62,342 nt of DNA from Helicobacteraceae bacterium (GTDB taxonomy: Bacteria > Campylobacterota > Campylobacteria > Campylobacterales > Sulfurimonadaceae): positions 1 to 62,342 of the forward strand of contig JALSLA010000018.1 in the NCBI GenBank assembly GCA_026988515.1, read 5' to 3'. Every line of letters starts with the position of its first letter. The stretch's first letter is position 1. Of this stretch, positions 1 through 8,720 are shown one piece after another. A program made the translations under genes and the position numbers. Under the pieces are notes generated by a model, which worked only from the letters and a program-made list of their open reading frames with translations, was not told where the DNA came from and did no database searches.

Positions 1-95
1 CTCTTGCTTTGATTCCCATATTCTATCACTTTGTTTTTTTAGAAGCTAAAGCAATTATCGTTCTTATTTTAATCCTCTGTTTTTAGTGGATTGGG

Positions 96-122
96 GTGTT
101 TTAAAACACTTTCTTTTTATTC
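96..122 (+). terminator. Possible hairpin with T-rich tail in the leader before rpmJ
   Basis: The 286 bases before rpmJ hold no gene I can support. They are T-rich, and infA, the usual upstream neighbour of rpmJ, is not present here. Within them a 14-base palindrome (GTGTTTTAAAACAC, 96-109) is followed by a T-rich run, which resembles an intrinsic terminator for something transcribed from outside the window. The stem is AT-rich with no unpaired loop, so this is a weak call. Confidence 0.3.
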
Positions 123-286
123 TTAAACTTGTTTTAACTATTTTTTTTGTAGCATACGCGTCCGCATTAGTGTCTTTGGACATTTGTTTGAATATTTGTA
201 CATGTTTTAGCAAATATATACAAGTATTGGTTGTGCTCGAGCAACCTACAACGATACGGTGCAGATTATATGAAACGGAGTGTACA

Positions 287-400
287 ATGAAAGTACGAGC
301 TTCAGTAAAAAAGATGTGTGACGACTGCAAAGTTGTTAAACGTAAGGGGATTGTCAGAATTATCTGCAAAAATCCCAAACATAAACAGAGACAAGGATAA
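287..400 (+). CDS. rpmJ: 50S ribosomal protein L36
   Basis: A 37-residue protein of the large ribosomal subunit. It carries the zinc-ribbon ligands C11, C14, C27 and H32, so it is the zinc-binding form. The length is exactly that of the family. The start is fixed by the conserved [11 protein letters not shown] opening and by a GGAG ribosome-binding site 7 bases upstream; the reading frame stays open further upstream, but that part is not L36-like. It is the first gene of a run rpmJ-rpsM-rpsK-rpsD-rpoA-rplQ and ends 2 bases before rpsM. Confidence 0.95.
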   Translation: MKVRASVKKMCDDCKVVKRKGIVRIICKNPKHKQRQG

Positions 401-402
401 GA

Positions 403-765
403 ATGGCACGTATAGCCGGTGTAGACTTACCTAAGAAAAAGCGCGTAGAATATGGTTTGACCTATGTTTACGGAATTGGTCTTCATGCCTCCCGTCAGAT
501 TCTTGATGCGACAGGTATTGATTATAACAAACGTGTTCATGAATTAAGCGGTGAAGATGTTGCAAAAATTACTGCTGAGATTCGTGAATCTCATATGGTA
601 GAGGGTGACTTGCGTAAAAAAGTCGCTATGGATATTAAAGCACTAATGGATATTGGCTCATATCGCGGTCTTCGTCACCGTCGCGGTCTTCCATGTCGTG
701 GACAAAAAACTAAGACAAATGCGCGTACTCGCAAGGGTAAACGTAAAACTGTCGGCGCAGCATAA
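403..765 (+). CDS. rpsM: 30S ribosomal protein S13
   Basis: 120 residues, the usual size. S13 sits in the head of the small subunit and contacts P-site tRNA and the large subunit. The N-terminal helix-two-turn-helix region ([20 protein letters not shown]) and the basic C-terminal tail ([18 protein letters not shown] and onward) are both present. It follows rpmJ by 2 bases and is followed by rpsK after 11, so it belongs to the alpha operon type of cluster. Confidence 0.97.
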   Translation: MARIAGVDLPKKKRVEYGLTYVYGIGLHASRQILDATGIDYNKRVHELSGEDVAKITAEIRESHMVEGDLRKKVAMDIKALMDIGSYRGLRHRRGLPCRGQKTKTNARTRKGKRKTVGAA

Positions 766-776
766 GGAAATAGAGT

Positions 777-1169
777 ATGGCAAAAAGAAAAGCAACTCGT
801 AAAAAAGTCGTTAAAAAAAATATTGCTCGCGGTATTGTGCATATTGCAGCATCGTTTAATAACACGCTTGTAACCATTACAGACGAGATGGGGAATATGA
901 TCTGTTGGAGTTCAGCCGGCAGCCTCGGTTTCAAAGGTTCTAAGAAATCAACACCGTTTGCAGCGCAAGCAGCTGTAGAAGCAGCGATTGAAAAGGCTCA
1001 GGTTCACGGAATCAAAGAGCTCGGTATTAAAGTTCAAGGCCCCGGAAGTGGACGCGAAACAGCGGTAAAAGCTGTTGGTGCCATTGAAGGCATTCGTGTG
1101 ACATTTATGAAAGATGTTACACCACTACCGCACAACGGTTGTCGCGCACCTAAGCGCCGTAGAGTTTAA
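777..1169 (+). CDS. rpsK: 30S ribosomal protein S11
   Basis: 130 residues with a lysine-rich N-terminus and the conserved C-terminal block ending [13 protein letters not shown]11 forms part of the platform of the small subunit, near the mRNA exit. The segment [12 protein letters not shown] is the typical core of the family. It lies between rpsM and rpsD with short spacers, and a GGAAATAGAGT stretch before the ATG provides the ribosome-binding site. Confidence 0.97.
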   Translation: MAKRKATRKKVVKKNIARGIVHIAASFNNTLVTITDEMGNMICWSSAGSLGFKGSKKSTPFAAQAAVEAAIEKAQVHGIKELGIKVQGPGSGRETAVKAVGAIEGIRVTFMKDVTPLPHNGCRAPKRRRV

Positions 1170-1180
1170 GGAGATTACTG

Positions 1181-1807
1181 ATGGCAAGATACAGAGGTCC
1201 AGTAGAAAAAATCGAAAGAAGATTCGGTGTAAGCCTTAACTTAAAAGGTGAGCGTCGTTTAGCAGGAAAATCTGCGTTGGAAAAACGTCCTTACGGTCCC
1301 GGGCAGCACGGTCAGCGTCGTAAAAAAGTTTCAGAATACGGTCTGCAGCTTAATGAAAAGCAAAAAGCAAAATTCATGTATGGTATTTCTGAAAAGCAGA
1401 TGCGCGCACTCTTTAAAGAAGGAAAGCGTCGTGACGGCAATACCGGTTTTAATCTGATTACATTGATCGAGCAACGCTTGGACAACGTGGTTTATCGTAT
1501 GGGATTTGCTTCAACGCGTCGTTTTGCACGTCAACTGGTTAATCACGGTCATGTATTGGTTGATGGAAAAAAAGTAGATATTGCTTCGTACCGTGTGAAA
1601 CCGGGACAAAAAATAGAGATTGCACAGAAGAGTAAAAAAAATGTCCAAGTATTGCGTGCTATTGAGTTGACAAACCAAACAGGTTTAGCGCCGTGGGTGG
1701 ATATTGATGCTGAAAAAGTATTTGGTATTTTTACCCGTTTACCTGAACGTGAAGAGATTGTGATTCCCGTTGAAGAACGTCTAATCGTTGAGCTTTACTC
1801 GAAATAA
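1181..1807 (+). CDS. rpsD: 30S ribosomal protein S4
   Basis: 208 residues, a primary rRNA-binding protein that nucleates assembly of the small-subunit body. The N-terminal part lacks the cysteine knuckle, so this is the zinc-free form. An S4 RNA-binding domain spans roughly residues 98-160 ([20 protein letters not shown] and the [19 protein letters not shown] stretch). In many bacteria S4 represses its own operon by binding the leader mRNA; I did not identify such a leader here. rpoA follows after 19 bases. Confidence 0.97.
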   Translation: MARYRGPVEKIERRFGVSLNLKGERRLAGKSALEKRPYGPGQHGQRRKKVSEYGLQLNEKQKAKFMYGISEKQMRALFKEGKRRDGNTGFNLITLIEQRLDNVVYRMGFASTRRFARQLVNHGHVLVDGKKVDIASYRVKPGQKIEIAQKSKKNVQVLRAIELTNQTGLAPWVDIDAEKVFGIFTRLPEREEIVIPVEERLIVELYSK

Positions 1808-1826
1808 TCATACAAAGGGCGTATTA

Positions 1827-2816
1827 ATGAATAAGATTAAAACTTCTCCACTTCTACCTCAGGAATTTGTTGTTGAGCAAATTTCTGAGAATGAAGCAAA
1901 CATAATAGCTTATCCATTTGAAACGGGTTTTGCGGTATCACTGGCTCACCCGCTTCGCCGTTTTTTATTGAGCAGCTCCGTAGGATTTGCCCCTATTGCA
2001 ATTAAAATTGAAGGCGCCAAGCACGAGTTTGACTCGGTACGCGGTATGCTTGAAGACATTTCAGATTTTATTATTAACTTAAAAGGCATTCGTTTTAAGC
2101 TAAATGACGATGCCACTGAAGCGCGAATATCGTATAGCTTCAACGGTCCGTGTGAGATTAAAGGCAGCGATCTTAATAATGATGATGTTGAGATTGTAAC
2201 TCCCGAAGCATTTTTGGCAACACTCAATGAAGATGCTACGCTAAATTTTGAGATTATTATCAATAAAGGTATCGGATATGTACCAAGTGAAGATATTCGC
2301 GATGATATAGAAGAAGGCTTTATTGCGTTGGATGCATTCTTTACGCCGGTGCGTAATGTAACGTATGAAATTGATAATGTGCTGGTTGAAGACAATCCGA
2401 ATTTTGAGAAGGTCATTATTAAAATTGTAACTGATGGGCAAATTTCACCATTGGATGCATTTCGAAATTCTCTTGAAGTTATGTATGGTCAGTTGGCTGT
2501 TTTCAACAGTGAAATCAATATTCAAGCACCGAGTATGGTGGAGCGTGTTGAAGAATCTGCTGAATTAAAACAGCTCTTGACAAGTATTGATGAATTAGGA
2601 CTGAGTGCACGCAGCTTTAACTGTTTGGATCGATCCAATATTAAAGTTGTCGGTGAAATTACATTAATGAGTCAAAATGATCTGAAAAATGTGAAAAACT
2701 TAGGAAAAAAATCTTTTGATGAAATTGTTGAGAAACTTGAAGAGTTTGGCTTTGCGGTCGGATCTGACCTGTCAGATGATTTAGTAAGTGCTTTCAAAAA
2801 GAAATTAGAAGAGTAA
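1827..2816 (+). CDS. rpoA: DNA-directed RNA polymerase subunit alpha
   Basis: 329 residues. The N-terminal domain (about 1-230) dimerises and assembles beta and beta-prime; [16 protein letters not shown] is the conserved alpha motif. The C-terminal domain (about 250-329) has the helix-hairpin-helix region ([26 protein letters not shown]) that binds UP elements and activators. I chose ATG 1827 because homologues open with [11 protein letters not shown]-like residues. The reading frame is open 13 codons further up, but that part overlaps the end of rpsD. Confidence 0.96.
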   Translation: MNKIKTSPLLPQEFVVEQISENEANIIAYPFETGFAVSLAHPLRRFLLSSSVGFAPIAIKIEGAKHEFDSVRGMLEDISDFIINLKGIRFKLNDDATEARISYSFNGPCEIKGSDLNNDDVEIVTPEAFLATLNEDATLNFEIIINKGIGYVPSEDIRDDIEEGFIALDAFFTPVRNVTYEIDNVLVEDNPNFEKVIIKIVTDGQISPLDAFRNSLEVMYGQLAVFNSEINIQAPSMVERVEESAELKQLLTSIDELGLSARSFNCLDRSNIKVVGEITLMSQNDLKNVKNLGKKSFDEIVEKLEEFGFAVGSDLSDDLVSAFKKKLEE

Positions 2817-2829
2817 AAGAGGAAATATT

Positions 2830-3180
2830 ATGAGACATCGTCATGGTTATCGTAAGTTAAGTCGTACCAGTGCCCATCGCGCCGCACTGCTGAAGAACTT
2901 AACTATTGCGTTGATTGAAAATGGAAAAATTGAGACTACTGTGCCAAAAGCCAAAGAGCTACGCTCTTATGCTGAAAAGCTAATTACTATAGCACGTACC
3001 GGTGAAGCGAATGCGCATCGGACAATATTTGCAGCACTTCAAAGTAAAGAAGCCACCAAAAAACTCATCAACGAGATTGCACCGGAGTATAAGGAGCGTA
3101 ACGGCGGTTATACTCGCATTACACGGACTCGTATTCGTCGTGGTGATGCTACGACAATGGCATTTATTGAGTTGGTATAA
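2830..3180 (+). CDS. rplQ: 50S ribosomal protein L17
   Basis: 116 residues, starting [20 protein letters not shown], the near-invariant opening of bacterial L17, and ending with the [17 protein letters not shown] block. L17 lines the outer rim of the peptide exit tunnel. It follows rpoA by 13 bases after a GAGGAAATATT ribosome-binding site and is the last gene of the cluster; a good terminator lies just downstream. Confidence 0.97.
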   Translation: MRHRHGYRKLSRTSAHRAALLKNLTIALIENGKIETTVPKAKELRSYAEKLITIARTGEANAHRTIFAALQSKEATKKLINEIAPEYKERNGGYTRITRTRIRRGDATTMAFIELV

Positions 3181-3185
3181 CGTTT

Positions 3186-3215
3186 AAAGACAAAAGGGTG
3201 CCTTTTGTCTTTTTG
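3186..3215 (+). terminator. Intrinsic terminator after rplQ
   Basis: AGACAAAAGG (3188-3197) pairs perfectly with CCTTTTGTCT (3201-3210) across a three-base loop. Flanking AAA/TTT extend the stem and a run of T follows. It sits 5 bases after the rplQ stop and would end the rpmJ-rplQ transcript. Confidence 0.85.
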
Positions 3216-3291
3216 TATCGTGTTGAAGCACGATACATCTTCTTTATGACTACTTTTTCATGTCATTATTATTCTAAGGATTGATATATCA

Positions 3292-4503
3292 ATGGAATTT
3301 GGATTTGGAACATACAGAGTAGTAGATCAAAATCTTGAACATATCCAAGCATTACGACTGGCGATTGAATCGGGTGTTCGTGTTATTGATACGTCATCGA
3401 ATTATATGGACGGAGCATCAGAGCGTGCTATTGCCAAGGTTCTCTCATCATTAGATACGGCGTATCCAGTTGAAATTATCAGTAAGTTTGGCTATATTCA
3501 AGGAACGCTCCTTGAGAAGATTAAAGCCAATAATCCTTTTGACGAGGTGGTAAAATACAGTGACACCTGTTATCACTGTATCGATGCGGCATTTATGCGT
3601 ACACAGTTGAGTGAATCACTGCAACGACTCGGGCAAGATTCGTTGGAGTGCTATCTGCTTCATAATCCTGAATATTACATGTACGATGCACTCAACAACG
3701 GTACTGCTGTAGAAGTTGCTCGTGACACGATGTTACAACGTATTTATACAGTTTTTATAGCATTGGAGCAGGAGGTGCAGCAGGGGCGTATTAAACATTA
3801 CGGTATCAGCTCGAACAGTTTTGCCAAAGCATCAAACGAACCGGACTTCCTTCCGTATGAAGATTTGGTTGTTTTAGCACGTAATGCAGCTGATGAGGCT
3901 GGGAACAGCCAGCACCACTTTAATACAATTGAGTTACCAATAAATCTTTTGGAATACGAAGGCCTTAAATGTGCTGCCTGGGCAAAACAAGAGGGGCTGC
4001 GTGTTATTGCCAACAGAGTGCTTAATGCGCAACTGGATGGTATGATGTTTCGTCTTGCCGATTATGATGAGCCGAGCGACTATGATTTTCATTTGAATAC
4101 GGTTTTGGAGCTATGTGAGCATGACAGTTTACAACCCATTTACAATATTATTGAACAATTGGATCGAAACCGCCATCAATTTATGTGGGTGGGGGAGTAT
4201 GATGCGTTTTTGTACACTCAGGTGATTCCGCATATTCATAAAAGTATGGCTGCTCTGGAACCTGATGATCAGACGGTACTCATAGAGCGTGTCACTCTTT
4301 TTTTAGAGCAGTTGAAAAAAATGGTAGCATATGAGTGTTCTCAAAAAACGCGCCAACACCTTCAAAAGAGATGCGGTTTGTCAGACAAGCGTCTGCAAGA
4401 ATGCGCTATTGACTTTTTAAGAAAGAGCCAAAAAGTCGATGTAGTATTAGTAGGAATGCGAAAACCTAGTTATGTCGCTGATATTACAGCAATAAATTTA
4501 TAA
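3292..4503 (+). CDS. Aldo/keto reductase family protein
   Basis: 403 residues. Aldo/keto reductases use NADPH to reduce carbonyls in the cytosol. The N-terminal part fits the TIM-barrel: FGFGTYRV at the first strand and a complete tetrad D33, Y38 (VIDTSSNY), K65 (ISKFG) and H124 (YLLHNPE). A family-like GISSNS segment lies near residue 167. Most members have 280-350 residues; the extra length is in a C-terminal part (roughly 270-370) that does not resemble the barrel, before a last helix ending VVLVGMRKPSYV, which does. It stands alone between two operons. The substrate cannot be told. Confidence 0.85.
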   Translation: MEFGFGTYRVVDQNLEHIQALRLAIESGVRVIDTSSNYMDGASERAIAKVLSSLDTAYPVEIISKFGYIQGTLLEKIKANNPFDEVVKYSDTCYHCIDAAFMRTQLSESLQRLGQDSLECYLLHNPEYYMYDALNNGTAVEVARDTMLQRIYTVFIALEQEVQQGRIKHYGISSNSFAKASNEPDFLPYEDLVVLARNAADEAGNSQHHFNTIELPINLLEYEGLKCAAWAKQEGLRVIANRVLNAQLDGMMFRLADYDEPSDYDFHLNTVLELCEHDSLQPIYNIIEQLDRNRHQFMWVGEYDAFLYTQVIPHIHKSMAALEPDDQTVLIERVTLFLEQLKKMVAYECSQKTRQHLQKRCGLSDKRLQECAIDFLRKSQKVDVVLVGMRKPSYVADITAINL

Positions 4504-4558
4504 CAAGTTAAGTAGAATTATTCTATTTTATGTTATATATTTCAAGTAAGGTTTACAA

Positions 4559-4834
4559 ATGATTCCTTTTACCGATGAAGAGCTAATGGATCCTGTGAGT
4601 AACGTTATTGACAAGTTACGCCCTTCCTTGGCTCTGGATGGGGGAGATATTGATTTTCTCTCTGTGAAAAATGGTGTGGTGTATGTCCAACTTAAAGGAG
4701 CTTGTATCGGTTGTTCCAGCAGTGGCACCACCTTAAAATACGGAGTTGAACGACAACTCCGTATGGATATTCATCCGGAACTTACGGTGATTAATGTACC
4801 GCAGGGGATGGAGAATCAATTAGAAAATTTATAG
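4559..4834 (+). CDS. NifU-like (NFU domain) Fe-S cluster scaffold or carrier
   Basis: 91 residues forming a single NFU domain, the C-terminal module of NifU. The conserved C49-x2-C52 in LKGACIGCSSSGTTLK binds a labile [4Fe-4S] cluster for delivery to apo-proteins. RPSLALDGGDIDF is the usual N-terminal signature. A pair of molecules probably shares one cluster. It precedes a TPR-like gene and murE by short gaps. Nearby Fe-S proteins (mutY, the 7974 gene) are possible clients, but that is inference. Confidence 0.9.
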   Translation: MIPFTDEELMDPVSNVIDKLRPSLALDGGDIDFLSVKNGVVYVQLKGACIGCSSSGTTLKYGVERQLRMDIHPELTVINVPQGMENQLENL

Positions 4835-4853
4835 ATTAAAATGGAGGCAAGTT

Positions 4854-5447
4854 ATGAAAACAATTAACAAATATAAGACTCTTGCCATAGCAAATGAAAG
4901 CTTTTCAAAAGCAGAATATGAAAATGCGTTACGTAATTATGCTTTGGTACTTAAAGATTATCCGAATACCAAAGAGGCTTATAATGGTGCTATTCTCTCT
5001 GAAATGGCTATGAGCGGTGAAGATGGTGCAGAAGCACTGTTTGATTACTATGTGATCTTGCAAGAAGATAATAAAGAAGAAGCAGATATTATTATCTCTG
5101 AAATTCTTGAAAGCATGGACGGCACTCTGGATCAGTTGGGACAGTTGATTGCTGAACCGTTGAAACAGCGTTTGGAGTTTGAAGACGGTATTTTGTATCA
5201 TGAATTCAAAGCCCTGGTGGAGAAAGAGGGTGATTTTAAACGCATCTTTGAAAACATTATGTTTTCTACGCGCGTTATTATTAGCGAAAAAGAGGATTTT
5301 ATTGATTTTTTAGAAAATTTAGTCACCTATGATTTTAAGGAAATGGCCTTGGCGTATCTAGAGAGTGCGTTAGCGGTATATCCCAATAATGACGACTTAC
5401 GCTCGCTAGTGAAAAAACTGGCACAAGGCAGTGTGGGTGAAAATTGA
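4854..5447 (+). CDS. TPR-like conserved protein upstream of murE
   Basis: 197 residues, acidic, all-helical by composition. The first 60 residues read as a tetratricopeptide-type pair (ANESFSKAEYENALRNYALVLKDYPNTKEAYNGAILSEMA, given here only as a pattern of A/Y/L spacing). The end (AYLESALAVYPNNDDLRSLVKKLAQ) is another. There is no signal peptide or membrane segment. A good GGAGGCAAG ribosome-binding site precedes the ATG. The gene overlaps murE by 11-17 bases, so the two are probably translationally coupled. I do not recognise a function; a scaffold role is likely from the repeats. Confidence 0.75.
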   Translation: MKTINKYKTLAIANESFSKAEYENALRNYALVLKDYPNTKEAYNGAILSEMAMSGEDGAEALFDYYVILQEDNKEEADIIISEILESMDGTLDQLGQLIAEPLKQRLEFEDGILYHEFKALVEKEGDFKRIFENIMFSTRVIISEKEDFIDFLENLVTYDFKEMALAYLESALAVYPNNDDLRSLVKKLAQGSVGEN

Positions 5448-6735
5448 ATTACCCGATCAGAAGTTTCGTTACGTAACCGAGAATTCCAAAGAGTGTGATC
5501 ATGAAACGGCGTTTGTGCTCACGGCACAAAATGCCAAATATTTAGATGATGCGAAAGCACATCATCCACACTCTATTGTTAAAGCCGAGATGTTGACCTC
5601 AGTGTTTGGACTGGAGCAGATTAAAATTATTGGTATTACCGGGACCAACGGAAAAACCAGTACGGCAAGTGCTATCTACTCCATGTTGCTCGATCTGGGT
5701 TATAAAGCGGCCATGCAAGGGACACGCGGTTTTTTTATGAATGATGAAGTGATTGAAGGAAAGACACTCACGACCCCTTCGGTGCTAAATACCTATCGAC
5801 ATATTTATCAGGCTGTTGCTAGCGGATGCGACTATTTCATTATGGAAGTCAGTTCGCATGCTATTGCACAAAAGCGTATTGAAGGGATCTCTTTCGCACT
5901 GAAAGTTTTGACAAATATTACGCAGGATCATCTGGATTATCACAAAGACTTAGAGAGTTACATTGCGGTAAAGAACAGCTTTTTTCAAGATGAAGGACTG
6001 AAGCTGATCAATAAAGATGAGCCCAAAGCCGCATTTAATATAAACAATACCTATACGTATGGGATTGAGAATCCGGCATCATATAAAATTATGGCCTATA
6101 CACTCAATAATGGCATTAGCGCTATTTTACAGCATTTTAACGAGGTAGGACCTGTCCACTCACCATTGTACGGATTCTTTAACCTGTATAACATTGTTGC
6201 AGCTGTGGGAGCGGTACATCTGTTAAGCAAGCGTCCCTTGGAAGAAGTGTGCGAGGTAGTCGAAAATTTTGCCGGGGTGAGCGGTCGCATGGAAGTAGTA
6301 AGTAAAGAGCCACCGGTGTTGGTTGATTTTGCCCATACGCCCGACGGCATGCAACAGGTACTCAATTCGCTCAAAGAGAAAGATCTGTTGGTGGTATTTG
6401 GCGCCGGAGGCGATCGGGACCGATCGAAACGCCCTCTGATGGGGCGTATTGCCGCGACGTTGGCAAAACGTGTTTATATCACCAGTGATAATCCCAGAAC
6501 AGAAGATCCCGATAGTATCGTCGCTGAGATTTTACAAGGTATTGACGATCACAGTAGCGTATATGTCGATGTGAATCGTCGTGCAGCTATTGCCAAAGCT
6601 TTAGAAGAGCAGCGCGAGGGCGAGGTGGTTGTTATTTTGGGTAAGGGAGATGAGACCTACCAGATTATTTACGATCAAAAGCTTCCTTTCGATGACAGAG
6701 AGGTTGTTCGAGAATTAATGAATATAAGGAGATGA
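5437..6735 (+). CDS. murE: UDP-N-acetylmuramoyl-L-alanyl-D-glutamate--2,6-diaminopimelate ligase
   Basis: About 432 residues. MurE adds the third amino acid to the peptidoglycan precursor stem in the cytosol. The ATP-binding loop GTNGKTS lies near 69-75 and the substrate-selecting DNPR motif near 351-354; DNPR is the signature for meso-diaminopimelate rather than lysine. The protein is shorter than the E. coli enzyme, mainly at the N-terminus, as in other Campylobacterota. The start is uncertain: GTG 5437 has an AAGG 8 bases upstream and gives MKIELPDQ, while GTG 5431 is in the same frame. It overlaps the preceding gene. Confidence 0.93.
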   Translation: MKIELPDQKFRYVTENSKECDHETAFVLTAQNAKYLDDAKAHHPHSIVKAEMLTSVFGLEQIKIIGITGTNGKTSTASAIYSMLLDLGYKAAMQGTRGFFMNDEVIEGKTLTTPSVLNTYRHIYQAVASGCDYFIMEVSSHAIAQKRIEGISFALKVLTNITQDHLDYHKDLESYIAVKNSFFQDEGLKLINKDEPKAAFNINNTYTYGIENPASYKIMAYTLNNGISAILQHFNEVGPVHSPLYGFFNLYNIVAAVGAVHLLSKRPLEEVCEVVENFAGVSGRMEVVSKEPPVLVDFAHTPDGMQQVLNSLKEKDLLVVFGAGGDRDRSKRPLMGRIAATLAKRVYITSDNPRTEDPDSIVAEILQGIDDHSSVYVDVNRRAAIAKALEEQREGEVVVILGKGDETYQIIYDQKLPFDDREVVRELMNIRR

Positions 6736-6736
6736 T

Positions 6737-6901
6737 ATGGCAGACGTACCTGAAGATGTAGGGTGTAACAATCAAGAGTGCATGAAAAAAAATGAGTGTC
6801 AACGTAATCTGATTGCCAAAGAGGGGCGTGCAAGAGAGGTTAAAACATTTAGCGGTACGCCGCAAAAAGGGTGTGGTAAATTTCTACCCATCAATGCATA
6901 A
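6737..6901 (+). CDS. Small Cys-rich protein between murE and mutY
   Basis: A 54-residue frame that begins ATGGCAGACGTACC immediately after murE, with an AAGGAG ribosome-binding site 6 bases before its ATG. The product has five cysteines: three in CNNQECMKKNEC, a later GCGK, and a basic middle. Spaced cysteines of this kind suggest metal or Fe-S binding, but I do not recognise the family. Its last 8 bases overlap the ATG chosen for mutY, which points to coupled translation. The well-placed ribosome-binding site, tight packing and residue pattern make it a credible gene. Confidence 0.7.
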   Translation: MADVPEDVGCNNQECMKKNECQRNLIAKEGRAREVKTFSGTPQKGCGKFLPINA

Positions 6902-7853
6902 ATCCATCCATGCAAATCTCATAAAATGGTACCAACAGCACGGCCGTCATAATCTTCCGTGGCGGCATAGCCGGGATGCATATGTCATTTGGATCAGTGA
7001 GATTATGTTGCAGCAGACTCAGGTGGCAACGGTACTTGAACGCTTTTATTTTCCGTTTTTACAACGATTTCCTACATTGTATGAGCTGAGTGTCGCCACG
7101 GAAGACGAGGTGCTTAAGCAATGGGAGGGCTTGGGCTATTATACCCGCGCGCGTAATCTTCATAAAACGGCACAACTGGTAGAAGACACGTTGCCGCAGA
7201 GTGTGCATGAACTCATACGGTTACCCGGTATCGGTAAAAGCACTGCGCATGCTATTGCCGCCTTTGCCTACCGTACGCCCGTGCCTATTTTGGATGCGAA
7301 TGTAAAGCGAATTTTGTATCGGTTTTTCGGAAAAAAACAGGCAACCGATAAAGAGTTGTGGGAGTTGGCATACCGACTTTTTGATGCGGAACACCCTTTT
7401 GAATACAATCAGGCAATGATGGATCTGGGTTCTTTGATCTGTCGTTCCAAAGAGACTCGGTGCATACACTGTCCTTTCAAGACGGAATGCAGTGCGGCAC
7501 AGCAGGGTATACCATTGGCCTTTCCTGAAAAAAAAGCAGTAAAATCCGTGCCGATCCGGCACAAAGATATTGTAGTTTTTACATGTAAAAACCGTTATGC
7601 CCTGAAACAGCGAACCGGTCGGTTTTTAAACGGATTGTGGGGATTTGCCGAGTATGAAAAAAATGAATACCCTCTAGAAAACTCCATGCGAAAGCTCGGT
7701 AGTATTGTGCAAAAATATTCGCATTTTCATCTTCATGCCGATATCTTTATATCTCATGCGTATGTCGAAGAATATCGGTACTTGAGTGTGACAGAAATTT
7801 ATAAACTGCCTTTAAGCAAAGCAGATGTTAAAATTTTAAAGATGCTGAATTGA
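6894..7853 (+). CDS. mutY: A/G-specific adenine DNA glycosylase
   Basis: 319 residues. MutY removes adenine mispaired with 8-oxoguanine. Seen here: E36 in SEIMLQQTQV, the helix-hairpin-helix LPGIGKSTA (about 110-118) with catalytic D134 (ILDANVKR), and the [4Fe-4S] ligands C183-x6-C190-x2-C193-x5-C199. The C-terminal NUDIX-like domain that reads 8-oxoG is short but present. I chose ATG 6894 (MHKSIHANLIKWYQ); longer in-frame starts would run through the preceding small gene. A 16-base palindrome TTTTTACATGTAAAAA lies inside the gene at 7576-7591. Confidence 0.94.
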   Translation: MHKSIHANLIKWYQQHGRHNLPWRHSRDAYVIWISEIMLQQTQVATVLERFYFPFLQRFPTLYELSVATEDEVLKQWEGLGYYTRARNLHKTAQLVEDTLPQSVHELIRLPGIGKSTAHAIAAFAYRTPVPILDANVKRILYRFFGKKQATDKELWELAYRLFDAEHPFEYNQAMMDLGSLICRSKETRCIHCPFKTECSAAQQGIPLAFPEKKAVKSVPIRHKDIVVFTCKNRYALKQRTGRFLNGLWGFAEYEKNEYPLENSMRKLGSIVQKYSHFHLHADIFISHAYVEEYRYLSVTEIYKLPLSKADVKILKMLN

Positions 7854-7901
7854 TCTCCAGCACGCTCTGTTGGCTTAAAAATATAATCTACTTTGAAATA
7901 A

Positions 7902-7931
7902 AGACTATATTAGTCTGAATTTTGATATAAT
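7902..7931 (+). promoter_or_regulatory. Promoter -10 with adjacent palindromic operator-like site
   Basis: AGACTA-TAT-TAGTCT (7902-7916) is a perfect inverted repeat. Ten bases later comes TATAAT (7926-7931), a consensus -10, 43 bases before the ATG of the [2Fe-2S] protein. A repeat in the -35 region is where a dimeric regulator could bind. No regulator can be named from the sequence. Confidence 0.5.
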
Positions 7932-7973
7932 CTCGCAAAAAATTTCATTCTGGTGAAATCATGGAGAAGAATT

Positions 7974-8348
7974 ATGGGTGTACCTCAACCAGCGTTTTAT
8001 ATTTTCAAATGTGAGCAATCCAATCCCCCGGGGATGCCGAAACCCTCATGTGTGAATCCGCAAACACAAGACCTTTTTCAACATTTAGCACAAATTTTGA
8101 TGCAAAAAGGTATAATCGGAACAGTGCAACCGATTCGTACCTCATGTATGAATCGTTGTAATGTGGGACCAATTATGTTGGTTGAGCCGGGACATGTGAT
8201 GTATGCACAGCTTGACAAAGAGAAAATCTCACGTATTATCGATGAGCATATTATCGGTGGCAACGTGGTAGAAGAGTATGTTATCGACAGCGAATTATGG
8301 GATGATGCTATTTCGCCTGAAGCGATGATGAAACAGATGGGAAGATAA
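7974..8348 (+). CDS. Thioredoxin-fold [2Fe-2S] ferredoxin-like protein
   Basis: 124 residues. Four cysteines, C13, C26, C58 and C62, match the spacing of thioredoxin-like [2Fe-2S] ferredoxins related to the NuoE/HoxE family (FKCEQSNPPG..PSC and SCMNRCNVGPIMLV). Such proteins carry electrons in the cytosol. ATG 7974 follows GGAGAAGAATT; an in-frame ATG 7 codons earlier lies before that ribosome-binding site. It is the first gene of a tight run with panD and a YbaB protein (6-base and 1-base spacing). The partner oxidoreductase is not in the window. Confidence 0.85.
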   Translation: MGVPQPAFYIFKCEQSNPPGMPKPSCVNPQTQDLFQHLAQILMQKGIIGTVQPIRTSCMNRCNVGPIMLVEPGHVMYAQLDKEKISRIIDEHIIGGNVVEEYVIDSELWDDAISPEAMMKQMGR

Positions 8349-8354
8349 AGAGTT

Positions 8355-8720
8355 ATGACAATCGAAATGCTTTACAGCAAAATTCACCGTGCAACGGTAA
8401 CCGATGCAAATCTGAATTATGTTGGTTCTATTACTATTGATGAAGAGCTTTTAGAAGCGTCTAAAATGCGTGTGGGACAGAAAGTAGAAATTTTAAACAT
8501 TAATAACGGTGAGCGATTCTCTACCTATATTATTTTAGGGGAACGCGGCAAACGTGATATTTGTCTTAATGGTGCTGCAGCACGTAAGGTTCATGTAGGT
8601 GATAAAGTTATTATCGTGGCGTATGCAACCTATGATGAACGGGAGCTGGAGCAGTATAAACCCAAGGTGGTCATTGTTGATGACAATAACGACATTGTTG
8701 ACGAACTTGAAGTGATCTGA
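8355..8720 (+). CDS. panD: Aspartate 1-decarboxylase proenzyme
   Basis: 121 residues. PanD makes beta-alanine for pantothenate from L-aspartate. The self-cleavage site G24-S25 (YVGSITID) gives the pyruvoyl cofactor; K9 ([10 protein letters not shown]) and the [16 protein letters not shown] stretch are conserved. The stop codon overlaps the ATG of the next gene (TGATG). The enzyme that uses its product, PanC, is coded about 32 kb away at 40934. Confidence 0.96.
   Translation: MTIEMLYSKIHRATVTDANLNYVGSITIDEELLEASKMRVGQKVEILNINNGERFSTYIILGERGKRDICLNGAAARKVHVGDKVIIVAYATYDERELEQYKPKVVIVDDNNDIVDELEVI

Noticed and set aside
86-286. Upstream extension of the rpmJ reading frame, giving a hydrophobic N-terminus of about 67 residues
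   Set aside because: L36 starts at [11 protein letters not shown] in all relatives, the ribosome-binding site is at that ATG, and the upstream part is T-rich with no protein-like pattern.
1788-1826. Earlier start for rpoA
   Set aside because: It would overlap the end of rpsD and adds residues absent from alpha subunits.
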